A stretch of 64,000 nt of DNA, taken from assembly GCA_964486335.1 (NCBI GenBank), contig CAZAMB010000002.1, positions 237,132 to 301,131 of the forward strand. The letters run 5' to 3'. Position numbers and translations under genes: made by a program. Origin of the DNA: CAZAMB01 sp964486335 (GTDB lineage: Bacteria > Planctomycetota > Phycisphaerae > UBA1845). The notes beneath the pieces were generated by a model. It had not been told where the DNA came from. It was given only the letters and a program-made list of their open reading frames with translations, and searched no databases. This document shows positions 45,033 to 57,011 of this stretch, one piece after another; the first letter of the stretch is position 1, and each line of letters opens with the position of its first letter.

Positions 45033-45281
45033 ATGAACGGGTACGATTCCGCTCGCAAAGAAATCCTCGATTGGCTGTCGGAGACCATTCGCGTTCCCGC
45101 CGACCAGATCGACCTGACCCGCCCGCTCAACGAGATCGGCCTCGACTCCCTCGACGCCGTGCACATGATCGCCACCATCGAAGGCATCATCCGTCAGGAA
45201 CTTCCCGAGGATATCATCCGCCGCGTCTCCTGCCTGAACGACATTTTCGATCTGATGCGCACCAAAATGGCCGCCGCGTGA
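45033..45281 (+). CDS. Acyl carrier protein
   Basis: 82 residues. The phosphopantetheine Ser is in G-L-D-S-L-D-A-V (S39), with the usual E-I-G helix start before it and I-I-R-Q-E-L-P-E-D helix after. The protein is a free-standing ACP of normal length but not of the FabD-F-G operon type; the neighbours are DUF1702 and an FHA phosphatase, so it probably serves a dedicated pathway rather than housekeeping fatty acid synthesis. No synthase is in the window. Confidence 0.9.
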   Translation: MNGYDSARKEILDWLSETIRVPADQIDLTRPLNEIGLDSLDAVHMIATIEGIIRQELPEDIIRRVSCLNDIFDLMRTKMAAA

Positions 45282-45289
45282 AACATCGG

Positions 45290-45500
45290 AACCACGCGGA
45301 CCATCCCTGTTTCGTTCGGTTCGCCGACGACGGACGCGAGAACGCGCTCTTCGCCGCGGATCGGGCGGATCGAGATCGGCGTGAACCGGACGGTGGCGTA
45401 CGATCACGCGGACCATTTGGGGACGGCGCGCTGGCGGACGGACGCGACGGGATTTCCGGTGGTTCCGGCGGCTTGCCGAGCGGGCTTGGGCGGGGATATA
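45290..45500 (+). other. Stretch with a short RHS-repeat-like peptide
   Basis: Between the ACP and the phosphatase, the frame containing 45381 reads A-Y-D-H-A-D-H-L-G-T-A-R and R-T-D-A-T-G, which resembles the conserved core of RHS toxin repeats. It continues in frame into the phosphatase start. The similarity is short; it may be a decayed insertion or chance. Confidence 0.3.
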
Positions 45501-45509
45501 GTTCGCGTC

Positions 45510-47135
45510 ATGGCCGCATTGCGATTTCTCGACGACGCGGGGCGAATTCAGACGCGCACGCTGGACTCGGAACACTTCGTCATCGGCCGCGCCCCTTCGT
45601 GCGATCTGATTTTCGACTCGGAGATGATCTCACGTGAACACCTTCGGTTCGACGTGGCCGGCGACGGACGATTCCGCATTCGCGATCTGGGCAGCCGAAA
45701 TCGCACGCTGGTCAACGGCGAACAGATCACCGAGACGCTGCTCAGTCCGGGCGATATCATCCGCGCGGGCGATCGCGTGCTGGAATTTCTCGACGACGCG
45801 GCGACGGCCGAACGGATCGACCTCGACTTTCTGGCTCCACAAAAAACCGAGCCGCCGGACTGCGAATGGCTGAAGCTCAAATCGAGCGCCTCGCTGACGG
45901 TCACGCAGATTGAACAGCTTTCGCAACTCGTCGGCGAGCAGCCGCTGATGTCGCGTCCGGAGGACATCGCCGGGACCGCGCTGAGCTGCATCCTTCACGA
46001 TCTTCAGGCCGATCGGGGGTTCATCGCCCTGCGCGGCGATGGAAAAAACGAACTGCACCCGCTGGCCCATCGCGCCTTGAAGCGCAGCGCGGGCGGACCG
46101 TTCACCGCGGTCAGCCATGCGTTCGCCGTCGCGCCGCTCACGCAGCTTGCCGCCGGACGGTATCCGCACACGGCCGCCCAACTGGATGACAAACTCGGCT
46201 ACGCGATCACGGCGGTGGTCGCGCCGCTGACCTGCCGAGGCGAGGCGATCGGCATTCTGTACGTTGATCGGCCCGCGTCGCGAAAGCCTTTTGCGGCGGC
46301 GGCGATGCACTATTGTCTTGCGGCGGGGGCAACGCTGGGCGCGAGCCTGTCGGAATCGGGTCGCCGGCTCTCGCGGGCTGCGGTGCGCGAAGGAGCTGCG
46401 TGGATGGCGGCGATCCGTCGCATGCAGACGATGCTCACGCGGCCGCCGCCTCGGCACGATTCATTCGATTGCGAAATCAAAATGTTTCCCGGTCGCGTGC
46501 GCTGCGGCGATTTCGCCACGCTGCTTCCGGTGGATCGCCAGCGGTGCATTGTGGTGATCATGGACGGCGGCGGGCACGGCATGACCGGAATTGCACAGTC
46601 TCACGCCGTGCAGACGGCGATCGCCGCGGCGGCCTCGGCGCGCGCGAATGCAATGCTCGATCCCGCCGACCTGTTCAACACGATCAACGCGATGATCGCC
46701 GAATCTCCCGCTCGCCAGGTCCTGCCATGCATTTATGTGGCGATCGACGCGGCCGCCGGAAAACTCGCCTACGTCAACGCGGGAGGCGTGTGCCCGCTGC
46801 TGGTTTCGGCTCCGGGCGTCGTGCATAGTCTCGACCAGACGTCGCTGGTGCTCGGCGTCGACGCGGCCCATTCCTATTCCGCCAAGCAGATGGAATTGCC
46901 CGACGCGTTTCGACTGGTGTTTCTGACCGACGGGCTGACGGAAGCCGTCAACGCGGGCGGCGAAACGCTCGGCGAGGTTCGCGTCCGCGACGCGCTGTCC
47001 GGAATGGAAGGATTTCCCTCGACGGTCGCGATGGTGTCGAAGATCGCCGAAACGTGGTCGTCGCACATGGGCGTTTCGGCGGGCGACGACGATGCAACGG
47101 TGATGGTCGTCGGTTATGGACGGATGATGGAATGA
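45510..47135 (+). CDS. FHA-GAF-SpoIIE (PP2C) phosphatase
   Basis: 541 residues from the ATG at 45510; the frame is open to 45381. The FHA domain (residues 5-95) has G-R (26-27), S-R-E-H (41-44) and N-G (69-70), the phosphothreonine-binding set. A GAF-like sensor follows (about 140-280), then a SpoIIE/PP2C phosphatase core with the metal Asp motifs G-D-F-A and M-D-G-G-G-H-G-M (about 330-360), L-T-D-G-L-T-E-A and D-D-D-A-T near the end. It dephosphorylates a STAS-type protein in partner-switch signalling. It overlaps the PilB-like ATPase start by 4 bases. Confidence 0.9.
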   Translation: MAALRFLDDAGRIQTRTLDSEHFVIGRAPSCDLIFDSEMISREHLRFDVAGDGRFRIRDLGSRNRTLVNGEQITETLLSPGDIIRAGDRVLEFLDDAATAERIDLDFLAPQKTEPPDCEWLKLKSSASLTVTQIEQLSQLVGEQPLMSRPEDIAGTALSCILHDLQADRGFIALRGDGKNELHPLAHRALKRSAGGPFTAVSHAFAVAPLTQLAAGRYPHTAAQLDDKLGYAITAVVAPLTCRGEAIGILYVDRPASRKPFAAAAMHYCLAAGATLGASLSESGRRLSRAAVREGAAWMAAIRRMQTMLTRPPPRHDSFDCEIKMFPGRVRCGDFATLLPVDRQRCIVVIMDGGGHGMTGIAQSHAVQTAIAAAASARANAMLDPADLFNTINAMIAESPARQVLPCIYVAIDAAAGKLAYVNAGGVCPLLVSAPGVVHSLDQTSLVLGVDAAHSYSAKQMELPDAFRLVFLTDGLTEAVNAGGETLGEVRVRDALSGMEGFPSTVAMVSKIAETWSSHMGVSAGDDDATVMVVGYGRMME

Positions 47136-48877
47136 TCGCGGCCGCCGCAGCCGAATACGACGTCGCCCTCAAGCTCCTCGAGAACGGAACCATCAATGCG
47201 GTCTCGCTGGCGCAGGCGCGGCGCGAGTCGGAGGTGCTTGGTCTGCCGTTGATCGAGATGCTGGTCGCCCGCGACTGGATCGGCGAGGCCGAACTGGCTC
47301 AGGTGTATGCCGACTTGAGTCGCGGTCGGTTCCTTGACTTGTCGCGTCGCAAGCCCGCCCCCGAATGGGTGATCACGCTGCCGGAGAACATCGCGCGGCG
47401 CAAGGATTGCGTTGTGTACGGCGAGGTGGCAGGCGAGGTCGTGGTGGCGGTGGCCGATCCGATCGACCCGACGGTGCGCGCGGCGGTGGAGCGGCATTTC
47501 GAGCGAAGCGTGCAGTTCGTCGTCAGCCCGCGGTACCAGATACGTGAGACGATCGACGAGGTCTATCCGCGCATGCGGCTGCGCGGTCCGGCGGCGGAAC
47601 CGGCGCCCCGCGCCGCGCCGCCGTCCACGAAATCACCGGGCGCGAAGGGCGACGCAGCAGCGGCGCGAACCTCCAAAGAGCCGGCGTCGAAACCTTCACG
47701 GTCAACCCTTCCCGTTGATTTCAGCATTGTCGAGGAATTGAACCGGCTCATCGACGAAGGCGTCAATCGACGAGCCAGCGACATTCATCTTGAGCCGGAG
47801 GATGACCGCTTCCGCGTCCGGTATCGAATCGACGGCGTGATGGTGGAGGCCGATTCGTTCTCCCCGGAGGCCGCCGCGCCGCTGATCTCGCGCGTGAAAG
47901 TGCTCGCCAATCTCGACATCACCGAGCGGCGTCGTCCGCAGGACGGGCGATTCCGGCAGCGGAGTTTCGATCAGGATGTGGATGTCCGCGTGGCCGTCAT
48001 TCCCACGGTGCGCGGCGAACGGGTGACGCTTCGGTTATTGTCGCAATACCGCTCGATGCTCGACTTTGAGTCGCTGGGGATGGGGCTGGACCTTCGTCCG
48101 GCCTTTGAAAAGCTGATTCACCGTTCGCACGGCATCATCCTGATCACCGGCCCCACGGGCAGCGGGAAAACGACGACGCTGTACGTCGCACTGCAATCGA
48201 TCAACACCGTCGAGCGGCACATCATCACCATCGAGGACCCGGTGGAGTATGACATTCCGGGCATCAATCAGGTCGCCGTCGATGCCGAGTACGGCGTGTC
48301 GTTCTCGCAGGCGCTGCGGAGCATTCTGCGGCACAATCCCGATGTCATCATGGTCGGCGAGATTCGCGACGCCGAAACGGCCCACCTTGCGCTGGAAGCG
48401 TCGCTCACCGGGCATCTTGTCTTTGCGACGCTGCACACCGGATCGGCGGCCGGCGCGGTGACGCGACTGCTCGACATGGGGTGCGAGCCGTATCTGGTGG
48501 CGAGCGGACTGATCGGCGTCATGGCCCAGCGGCTGGTCCGCAAGATTTGTCCCGGATGCCGGAAGTCGGTCGAACCGACAGACAACGAGCGTCGGCTCGT
48601 GTGCGGTGACGGCGGTCGCAGCGTGCGGATGTTTCGAGGGAGCGGTTGCTCGCGGTGCATGAGAACCGGTTACTTCGACCGCATCGGACTGTTCGAGTAT
48701 GTGCCGTTCGACGCGGGGATTGCCGATCTGGTGGTCTCCAAGGCCACCACCGAGGCGCTGCAAGACTACGCCCGGAAACATGGCGGGCTGCTGCTCCGCG
48801 ACGACGCGATGGCCAAGGTCCGCGACGGACTCACCACGCTCGAAGAAGCCGTTCGAGTCATTACGCTTGGCGAGTGA
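47132..48877 (+). CDS. Type II secretion / type IV pilus assembly ATPase (GspE/PilB)
   Basis: 581 residues from the ATG at 47132, sharing ATGA with the phosphatase stop. N-terminal MshEN/GspE-N region (10-130), a Pro/Ala/Lys linker, then the ATPase core: S-D-I-H-L-E-P (Asp box region), Walker A G-P-T-G-S-G-K-T-T-T (about 341), I-T-I-E-D-P-V-E-Y, Walker B V-I-M-V-G-E-I-R-D, and a zinc motif C-P-G-C ... C-S-R-C near the C-terminus. The enzyme powers pilin or pseudopilin polymerisation. No other pilus gene is near; pairing with an FHA phosphatase suggests phospho-control of the motor. Confidence 0.93.
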   Translation: MIAAAAAEYDVALKLLENGTINAVSLAQARRESEVLGLPLIEMLVARDWIGEAELAQVYADLSRGRFLDLSRRKPAPEWVITLPENIARRKDCVVYGEVAGEVVVAVADPIDPTVRAAVERHFERSVQFVVSPRYQIRETIDEVYPRMRLRGPAAEPAPRAAPPSTKSPGAKGDAAAARTSKEPASKPSRSTLPVDFSIVEELNRLIDEGVNRRASDIHLEPEDDRFRVRYRIDGVMVEADSFSPEAAAPLISRVKVLANLDITERRRPQDGRFRQRSFDQDVDVRVAVIPTVRGERVTLRLLSQYRSMLDFESLGMGLDLRPAFEKLIHRSHGIILITGPTGSGKTTTLYVALQSINTVERHIITIEDPVEYDIPGINQVAVDAEYGVSFSQALRSILRHNPDVIMVGEIRDAETAHLALEASLTGHLVFATLHTGSAAGAVTRLLDMGCEPYLVASGLIGVMAQRLVRKICPGCRKSVEPTDNERRLVCGDGGRSVRMFRGSGCSRCMRTGYFDRIGLFEYVPFDAGIADLVVSKATTEALQDYARKHGGLLLRDDAMAKVRDGLTTLEEAVRVITLGE

Positions 48878-49193
48878 TGCATCCGGCGATCCCGCGCGGA
48901 TTGGCAACGACAGTTCCTGTGAAACCGGTTTTCAGCCGCTCCAGTGACACGGGTGACACGGGTATCAACCGGTTGGAACCCAAACCCGCCGTCCTTCTTA
49001 TCGAGAGGGATCACATGGGGTCGTCATCCAGTCACGGTTGTGACGGAGCACTCTATCCGCCCGTCCTGAAGTGCACGAGGACGCTCGGAGCGTGGTGAGG
49101 AGCGTCGAAATCCGGCAGCTGCGCCAAGGTCACACTATTCAACAGCAATGTTCCGACAATCATGTTTCTCATGGCACTCTTTCTCCTCAGGGG
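48878..49193. other. Intergenic region with two AACCGGTT palindromes
   Basis: About 315 bases between convergent genes. It has aaaccggttt near 48920 and caaccggttg near 48966, gtgacacgg repeated twice (48952-48970), and a 5-bp hairpin gtcac-ggtt-gtgac near 49033. No clear terminator or gene. Confidence 0.5.
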
Positions 49194-50531
49194 TCAGGAA
49201 TCGTCTTGATGCGCCTTGCTGAGCGTACAGCGTTTCAACAATGCAAAGCCCGCGATGCCGAGAAGGCCGGCAAAGAGGCATAAACCGAAAACACCTAATG
49301 CCGGGATACAATCTGGTACTGCGTAAACATAAGTGGTGAAATTCGCCGCGACTGCCGCATAGTCACCGTCAAACGCAACGGCCTGTCCAAAAGCAAGTCC
49401 CGCCCAGCTGTTTTGGGCGTAGAATTCGTTACGCGGCCGCCAAACGCCTTCGACCCGTTCGAACAGGTAGACAGAACCGGCGTCCTGAGCACGGTCGTCG
49501 TCACTGGATGCCCCAATGACCAAGAGTCCGCCTTTCAACGAAACGGATTTTCCGAAGTAAGCCACTTCAAACGGGCGAGGGTCGGGTGCAACAAGTTTCT
49601 GTTCATCGCCCCATATGCCCCCGAAAAAGCGGTACGCATAAGCCGCACCTGAGCTAGGTGCAAAATCGTCATCCCCAAGTGCGCCGATGACCAACGCGTC
49701 TGCGTCTAGCGTGAGGACGCTGCCAAATCGATCCGCCGGCGCTCCGTCGCTGGCGAAAAGTACGGCCTCCTCAGCCCACACATTTCCTTCTCGACGGAAC
49801 ACATAGGCCTTGCCCCGCTCCTGGTTTGCGGACGGGACGCCAACCAATAGGCGATCCTGGCGAATTGCCACCACCGATCCGAAACCGTCCCACCGGACCG
49901 TATCCGACCCAACCAGCGACGCTTCTTCCACGAAGCTGCTTCCGTTCCACCGGAACAGAACGACTCTCCCGAAATAATCCGCCTGTCCCGGTGCGCCGAC
50001 CGCGATCCAGTCGCCGCTGATCGCGACGGAGGCGCCGAAAGAATCTTCCAGCGCCGAGCCGCTGGAAACCAGCTTCTGCGTTTCGATCCAGCTTTCCCCG
50101 ACGCGATGGAACACGTAGGCCTTGCCGAACCCCGATCCTGCCAGATCGAAGTGCGGAGCCCCCACCACCACCCGGTCGCCGTCGATGGCCACCGACTGGC
50201 CGAAGGTATCCTGAAAGAAAATGTCCGAACCGAAAATCTTCTGCTGCAACTCCCAGCGAAGCAGGCCGGGCTTGCGCCGGAATATGTACGCCGCGCCCGC
50301 CACGCTGCCCATCGTGCCGTCGCAAGGATCGCCCGCCACGATGGAATCGCCGCTGATTCCCAGGCCCGCGCCGAGGCACTCGCCCGGGTTGCCGGTCAAT
50401 CTGTCCAGTTCGCAAGGCTGCTGAGCGCTAGCAACCGAGTGCCCGCCAACCGTCATTGCGGCAAGCATCCAAAGCACGACTCTGCCGCCGTGCGCGACGC
50501 GCCCGCCGTCAATCGAACGTTTGGTGATCAT
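49194..50531 (-). CDS. Secreted FG-GAP repeat protein with IPxxG C-terminal sorting tail
   Basis: 445 residues, ATG at 50531 with AAGGGG upstream. Signal peptide ends near A-S-A-Q-Q. The body is about seven repeats of F-G-x-S/A-V-A/S-I-x-G-D-x-I/L-V-V/I-G-A-P, the FG-GAP or integrin-propeller form, with Y-V-F-R-R linkers. The C-terminus has I-P-A-L-G-V-F-G, a hydrophobic stretch and a basic end, the PEP-CTERM/IPTL-type sorting tail found in planctomycetes and other Gram-negatives. It is probably displayed on the surface or secreted. Ligand unknown. No operon partner. Confidence 0.85.
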   Translation of the reverse strand: MITKRSIDGGRVAHGGRVVLWMLAAMTVGGHSVASAQQPCELDRLTGNPGECLGAGLGISGDSIVAGDPCDGTMGSVAGAAYIFRRKPGLLRWELQQKIFGSDIFFQDTFGQSVAIDGDRVVVGAPHFDLAGSGFGKAYVFHRVGESWIETQKLVSSGSALEDSFGASVAISGDWIAVGAPGQADYFGRVVLFRWNGSSFVEEASLVGSDTVRWDGFGSVVAIRQDRLLVGVPSANQERGKAYVFRREGNVWAEEAVLFASDGAPADRFGSVLTLDADALVIGALGDDDFAPSSGAAYAYRFFGGIWGDEQKLVAPDPRPFEVAYFGKSVSLKGGLLVIGASSDDDRAQDAGSVYLFERVEGVWRPRNEFYAQNSWAGLAFGQAVAFDGDYAAVAANFTTYVYAVPDCIPALGVFGLCLFAGLLGIAGFALLKRCTLSKAHQDDS

Positions 50532-50977
50532 GTGAAATCCCCTTAGTCAGTCGCAAGTTGCGTGCCACTCCGCCCCATCCCCCGCCGCAAAACCCACATA
50601 ATTCCTCCCGGCCTATGAACCCGACCATCGCCTGATGCGACAGAGCGACCAGCGTGAAACGACCGATTCGAAAACGCGGCATGTTCATACGCTCCCTTTA
50701 GACCGGGACGCGGCGTGACTGTGCATTGTACGGATTGGACAGGATTCCCCCAATGAAAAAATCCCCCGCCTGAGCTGATCGGAGTGAACCGCCTGATTCG
50801 CTTCGTAATGGGTCGGTTCGACGCAATTCGCGCGACAGCAAACGGTTCGTCCATTCCCATTGCGAGAATGCCCACTCCCTCACCGTCGCGGCTCGGATTG
50901 GATTCAAACGACTCTTGACCCACCGTCGGGGGAGATTTGACCAGCCGGCGCGGCGCCGTATTCGAGAGGGCTTGGTA
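50532..50977. other. Intergenic region with a dispersed repeat fragment
   Basis: About 445 bases with no gene. At 50873-50908 it holds the same roughly 30-base element found inside the FecR-like gene at 61481-61516 (reverse strand there). The reverse frame 50543-50923 is open but has no coding character. Confidence 0.55.
50873..50908 (+). repeat. Dispersed repeat, CTCCCTCAC-GTCGCGGCTC type
   Basis: The 30 or so bases starting ctccctcaccgtcgcggctc match, with few differences, the reverse strand at 61481-61516. The family is common in planctomycete genomes as I recall. Confidence 0.7.
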
Positions 50978-53047
50978 TTACGGTTGATTGAGAATCTGTC
51001 CGTAGCGCGGATCGAGGCGGGCGGCTACCTGCAAGTGCGCCATGGCCTCGTCGGTCTGATTTCGAGAATCGAGCACGACGGCCAGATTGAAATGGGCGTG
51101 GGCATGATTGGGGTCGGCCGCGACGGCCCGGCGAAAACGTGTTTCCGCTTCGGCCAGTTGACCGGTTTTCATCAGCGCGAAGCCGAGGTTGTTCATGAGA
51201 TCGGCATCCTCCGGCGACGCCGAAAGCGCTCGCTCGTAATGCGGGACGGCCTCGTCGAACCGACCCGCCATGGCCAAGAGCGTTCCCAGGTTGTAACTGG
51301 ACTGCGCGTCGGCTGGGTTCAATCGGACGGCTTCCTTCAGATTGGCGATGGCGGCGTCATGCTCGCCAATCTCCGCGAGCACGCTGCCGAGCGCGGCCCG
51401 CGCCGTCGCTCGTTCGGGTGCGAGCGTGACCGATTCACGCAAGTGCCTGGCCGCATCGGCGAAGTCGCCGCTCCGCCCCGCCATGGCGCCGAGTTCCTCA
51501 TGGGCAATCGCCACCATGCCAAGCTGGTTTTCGGCCGCATATTGTTTTCGCGACGCGATCCACTCGAATTGACTCCGGGCCTCGGCCGTGCGCCCCTCTC
51601 GTAGATTCCATCGGCCGAGAAGAATCCGCATGGGAGCGTCGTTGGGGTAATGCTGAAGAAACCGCGCCGCGTGCTCATTGACCACGGCGGGATCAGAAAG
51701 CGTCACCGCCGCCGTGACGAGGCTGCGTTCCACCCGTTCATTCGCAAGCAATCCCCAATGCCGCGCGACCGCGAGCCGTTCGAGCGCCGTGCTCGCGATG
51801 TCCATTCGGTTTTCCGTATCCGGACGGTCCAATGCGAGAGCATAGCGCAGTCCCGTGTATTCATGCCATCGCACGAAGCCCGAATGCAGAATGAAAATCC
51901 CTAGGAAAACGAGTGCGTGGACTGAGACCCACCCGGTTCGCGTGAGCCGTCCCGATTGCTTCAACTGAATATTGGCCAGTCGAACGGCGGGGCGACGAAC
52001 CAGACGAATCGCCACAATGGTCAAGTACCCCGCGATGATTCCCAACGCCAGCGAGAGAAGAAACGGAACCTGCCCGTACAGACCGCGAAACGCCAGCAGT
52101 ACAAAGACAAACACCGCCGCAGCCGAAAATTCCTCCGCCCGCGAAAACTCGTAGGGCAATCCAAAGCGACCGAGACCGCGATCCGACTGAAACAGCGCCG
52201 GCGCGGAAAACCCGTACCGTAGCGCACTGTTGGGACAGACCGTCACGCAGTCGAGGTCTTTCATGCAGGCGGGGTTCACGACTTTGCCGTATTGGTTGAC
52301 CTCTTCATGCACACGAATGCCGCTCTTGCAAACGGCCGTGCATCGACCGCATTGCTTGCAGGCATCGTTGACCAGAATTCGCCCCGGAGAAAAACGATCG
52401 GCCAGGGCAAAGACCGCGCCGTACGGGCACACATAGGTGCAGAACGTGCGTGAACCGAGCAGGTAAACGATGGCAAAACCGCAGACAAGAAACGTGATCG
52501 CGATCACCCACGGACCGGGCAGGTTGCGCCAGAAATTGTCGGTAATGAACGAAGCCCAACCCTGGCGATCCGTCGCGATGTGAAACTCCGGGAACGCGCG
52601 ACTCTCCCAGGCACGCACGAACTGCGGCCAGAGAAACATGTAGAACGCGGTCAGCGCGGGAACCCAAAGCAGCAACCGCGAACGAATCGGCTTGGCTCGA
52701 ATTCTGAGTTTGGACAAGAGCCAGCCGCACAGGTCCTGAAGCACCATGATGTGGCACGCCCAGGAACAGAAGAAGCGGCCGAACAGCAGCGTCCCAAACA
52801 CCAGCACGCACATGAACAGGAACCCGGCGGTGATGATGCCCAGTTCCAGCGTGTACATGACTTCGTTGAGTTCGAGCGGCGCCAGTGTTTTTCCGCTGAT
52901 TTTCCAATGGGCGATGTGGACGCCGAACACGACGTAGACGAGGGAAAGGCAAAGGGCACGCCAGCGGGGATAATTCCGGCGTCCTTTCACGGGCGGCTCG
53001 GCGGGAAGGCAGGAATCCGCCATCACTTTGGGCGTGCTGCCCGCCAT
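50978..53047 (-). CDS. Polyferredoxin (NapH/NosR-like) membrane protein fused to TPR repeats
   Basis: 689 residues. The N-terminal half has five to six membrane segments with C-S-W-A-C-H and C-T-Y-V-C-P-Y-G as in NapH/NosR/CcoG proteins. Two 4Fe-4S motifs follow (C-K-Q-C-G-R-C-T-A-V-C-K, about 235-250, and C-M-K-D-L-D-C-V-T-V-C-P-N-S near 270). The last 250 residues are about six TPRs, which is not usual for this family. It probably passes electrons across the inner membrane and uses the TPRs to hold a partner. Neither nos nor nap genes are near. Confidence 0.88.
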   Translation of the reverse strand: MAGSTPKVMADSCLPAEPPVKGRRNYPRWRALCLSLVYVVFGVHIAHWKISGKTLAPLELNEVMYTLELGIITAGFLFMCVLVFGTLLFGRFFCSWACHIMVLQDLCGWLLSKLRIRAKPIRSRLLLWVPALTAFYMFLWPQFVRAWESRAFPEFHIATDRQGWASFITDNFWRNLPGPWVIAITFLVCGFAIVYLLGSRTFCTYVCPYGAVFALADRFSPGRILVNDACKQCGRCTAVCKSGIRVHEEVNQYGKVVNPACMKDLDCVTVCPNSALRYGFSAPALFQSDRGLGRFGLPYEFSRAEEFSAAAVFVFVLLAFRGLYGQVPFLLSLALGIIAGYLTIVAIRLVRRPAVRLANIQLKQSGRLTRTGWVSVHALVFLGIFILHSGFVRWHEYTGLRYALALDRPDTENRMDIASTALERLAVARHWGLLANERVERSLVTAAVTLSDPAVVNEHAARFLQHYPNDAPMRILLGRWNLREGRTAEARSQFEWIASRKQYAAENQLGMVAIAHEELGAMAGRSGDFADAARHLRESVTLAPERATARAALGSVLAEIGEHDAAIANLKEAVRLNPADAQSSYNLGTLLAMAGRFDEAVPHYERALSASPEDADLMNNLGFALMKTGQLAEAETRFRRAVAADPNHAHAHFNLAVVLDSRNQTDEAMAHLQVAARLDPRYGQILNQP

Positions 53048-53312
53048 GAGGTTCTCTCCAACTCCGGTCCGGCGTTATCGGCTGATCATTGCCGCCGCGC
53101 CGGTCCATACCAATCGTACCGTACCAGGCCCGCCGACGTCCAGTTGTTTTCGACGCTCGATTCGGCGATGATCGTCGGACATCGTGCGTGCGTCCGGGAA
53201 TAGCCGCGATTTCCGAAGATTTCCGATGGGGACAGGCGGCTCTTCGGCACGCTGTGCGGCAACGACAACGCCGCCGGATAACTGGACTGACTCGACGATT
53301 AACGCGAGGCGG

Positions 53313-53495
53313 GTGCCCCTGGTCGGCGAGATCGACGAAATCTTCGGCTGGGTCGAGAAGAAGGCTAGGCTGCACCGCAACGTGACGGCCGAGGAGGCCG
53401 GCAAAACGGCGGTGTACCTGCTGAGCGACCTCTCCGGCGGCGTGACGGGAGAAAGCATCTTCGTCGATTGCGGGTATAATACCGTTGGGCTATAG
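53313..53495 (+). pseudogene. Remnant of an enoyl-ACP reductase (fabI) gene, 3' end only
   Basis: About 60 codons matching the C-terminus of FabI/short-chain dehydrogenases (R-N-V-T-A-E-E-A-G-K, Y-L-L-S-D-L-S-G-G-V-T-G-E, V-D-C-G-Y-N-T-V-G). The rest of the enzyme (NAD site, catalytic Tyr-Lys) is missing; upstream sequence in the same frame is unrelated. The gene is truncated at its 5' end. It marks the left edge of the mosaic region. Confidence 0.7.
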
Positions 53496-53525
53496 CGACC
53501 AGCGTGATTGGACTGAGAACTGCAT

Positions 53526-53930
53526 ATGGCACAACATCCGACAGTTCGAGCAATGCTCCTCGCGGAGAGAGTATACACAGATGCCGCGACGAGGCAACAT
53601 GTGATCGCTGGAACCTTTAATGAATTCGCTGCGGTCGCCTATCCAACCGAGTTCACGCACCGTGCCACTGTATTCATGTCCCTTTCGGATTTCTTAGGGG
53701 AGATTTCAATCACACTCCGTTTCATCGACTTGGAAACCAACGAGGTGTTAGTTGAAGCAGAGCCGCTTGTCGTAGAGTCGCTTGACTATTTGGTGGGCTG
53801 CGAAATGTCCTGGGAGCTTCCTCCGTTCCGGCTTCCACACGCGGGATCCTACGTCTTCGAGGCCTATGAAGGGGAAGAGTCATTGGGATCGGTTCGGTTT
53901 GTCGCGCGCAGTAGCAGTATGGAGGCATGA
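53526..53930 (+). CDS. DUF6941-like protein
   Basis: 134 residues. The layout (A-E-R-V-Y-T-D ... H-V-I-A-G-T-F-N, then beta strands and F-R-L-P-H-A-G-S-Y-V-F-E-A-Y) resembles the DUF6941 family of small beta-sandwich proteins, which has no known function. No signal or membrane segment. GC is lower than neighbours. It overlaps the hicB start by 4 bases (ATGA). Confidence 0.65.
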   Translation: MAQHPTVRAMLLAERVYTDAATRQHVIAGTFNEFAAVAYPTEFTHRATVFMSLSDFLGEISITLRFIDLETNEVLVEAEPLVVESLDYLVGCEMSWELPPFRLPHAGSYVFEAYEGEESLGSVRFVARSSSMEA

Positions 53931-54275
53931 CGATGGTCTCGCTGGGCAAGATACTCGGAAATACGGGGCAGGGGAAGAGTTTAATGGATGTGCGCCACTC
54001 ACTCCCTTCGGGTTGGGAATGGCGGAAACCGACTGGGCGAAGTTTTCGTTGTGAGATTCGACTTTGTGTTGAACCGGAAGGTGGTTACTCAGTTTATTCT
54101 CCATCGCTTCCGGGCGTCGTAAGTGAAGGAGACAATGCAGCAGAAGCGACAAAAAACATCGTCGAAGCGCTTCAAGGCGCCTTGGCGACGTACCTGGAGG
54201 ATGACGGCCGTATTCCTTGGAAGAACGACACCGGTTTGATTACCGCGGGCGAAACCCGTCTGTGGATCGTGGTCA

Positions 54276-54283
<8 letters not shown>
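53927..54283 (+). CDS. HicB-type antitoxin
   Basis: 118 residues. The HicB partial RNase-H-like fold is visible: C-V-E-P-E-G-G-Y-S-V-Y-S-P-S-L-P-G-V-V-S (about 47-66), E-G-D-N-A-A-E-A-T and E-A-L-Q-G-A-L-A-T-Y. The N-terminal 35 residues are extra; a start at a later ATG (53984, then 53996) is possible. It would bind and inhibit the HicA RNase encoded next, with which it overlaps by 8 bases. Antitoxin before toxin is one of the known hic orders. Confidence 0.85.
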
Positions 54284-56932
<2,649 letters not shown>

Positions 56933-57011
56933 AGTACATCCGGGCATCATGGAAGATGAGAGGAGCGACTTCCATGGGGCGGACACCAGCCTGTCGGAAG
57001 GAATGTACACC

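Noticed and set aside
44226..45575. 449-codon frame antisense to DUF1702 and ACP
   Set aside because: Covers two genes with clear motifs on the + strand; composition is that of a mirror frame.
50543..50923. Reverse frame of 126 codons in the intergenic region
   Set aside because: No domain, odd composition, includes a dispersed repeat; no good start signal.
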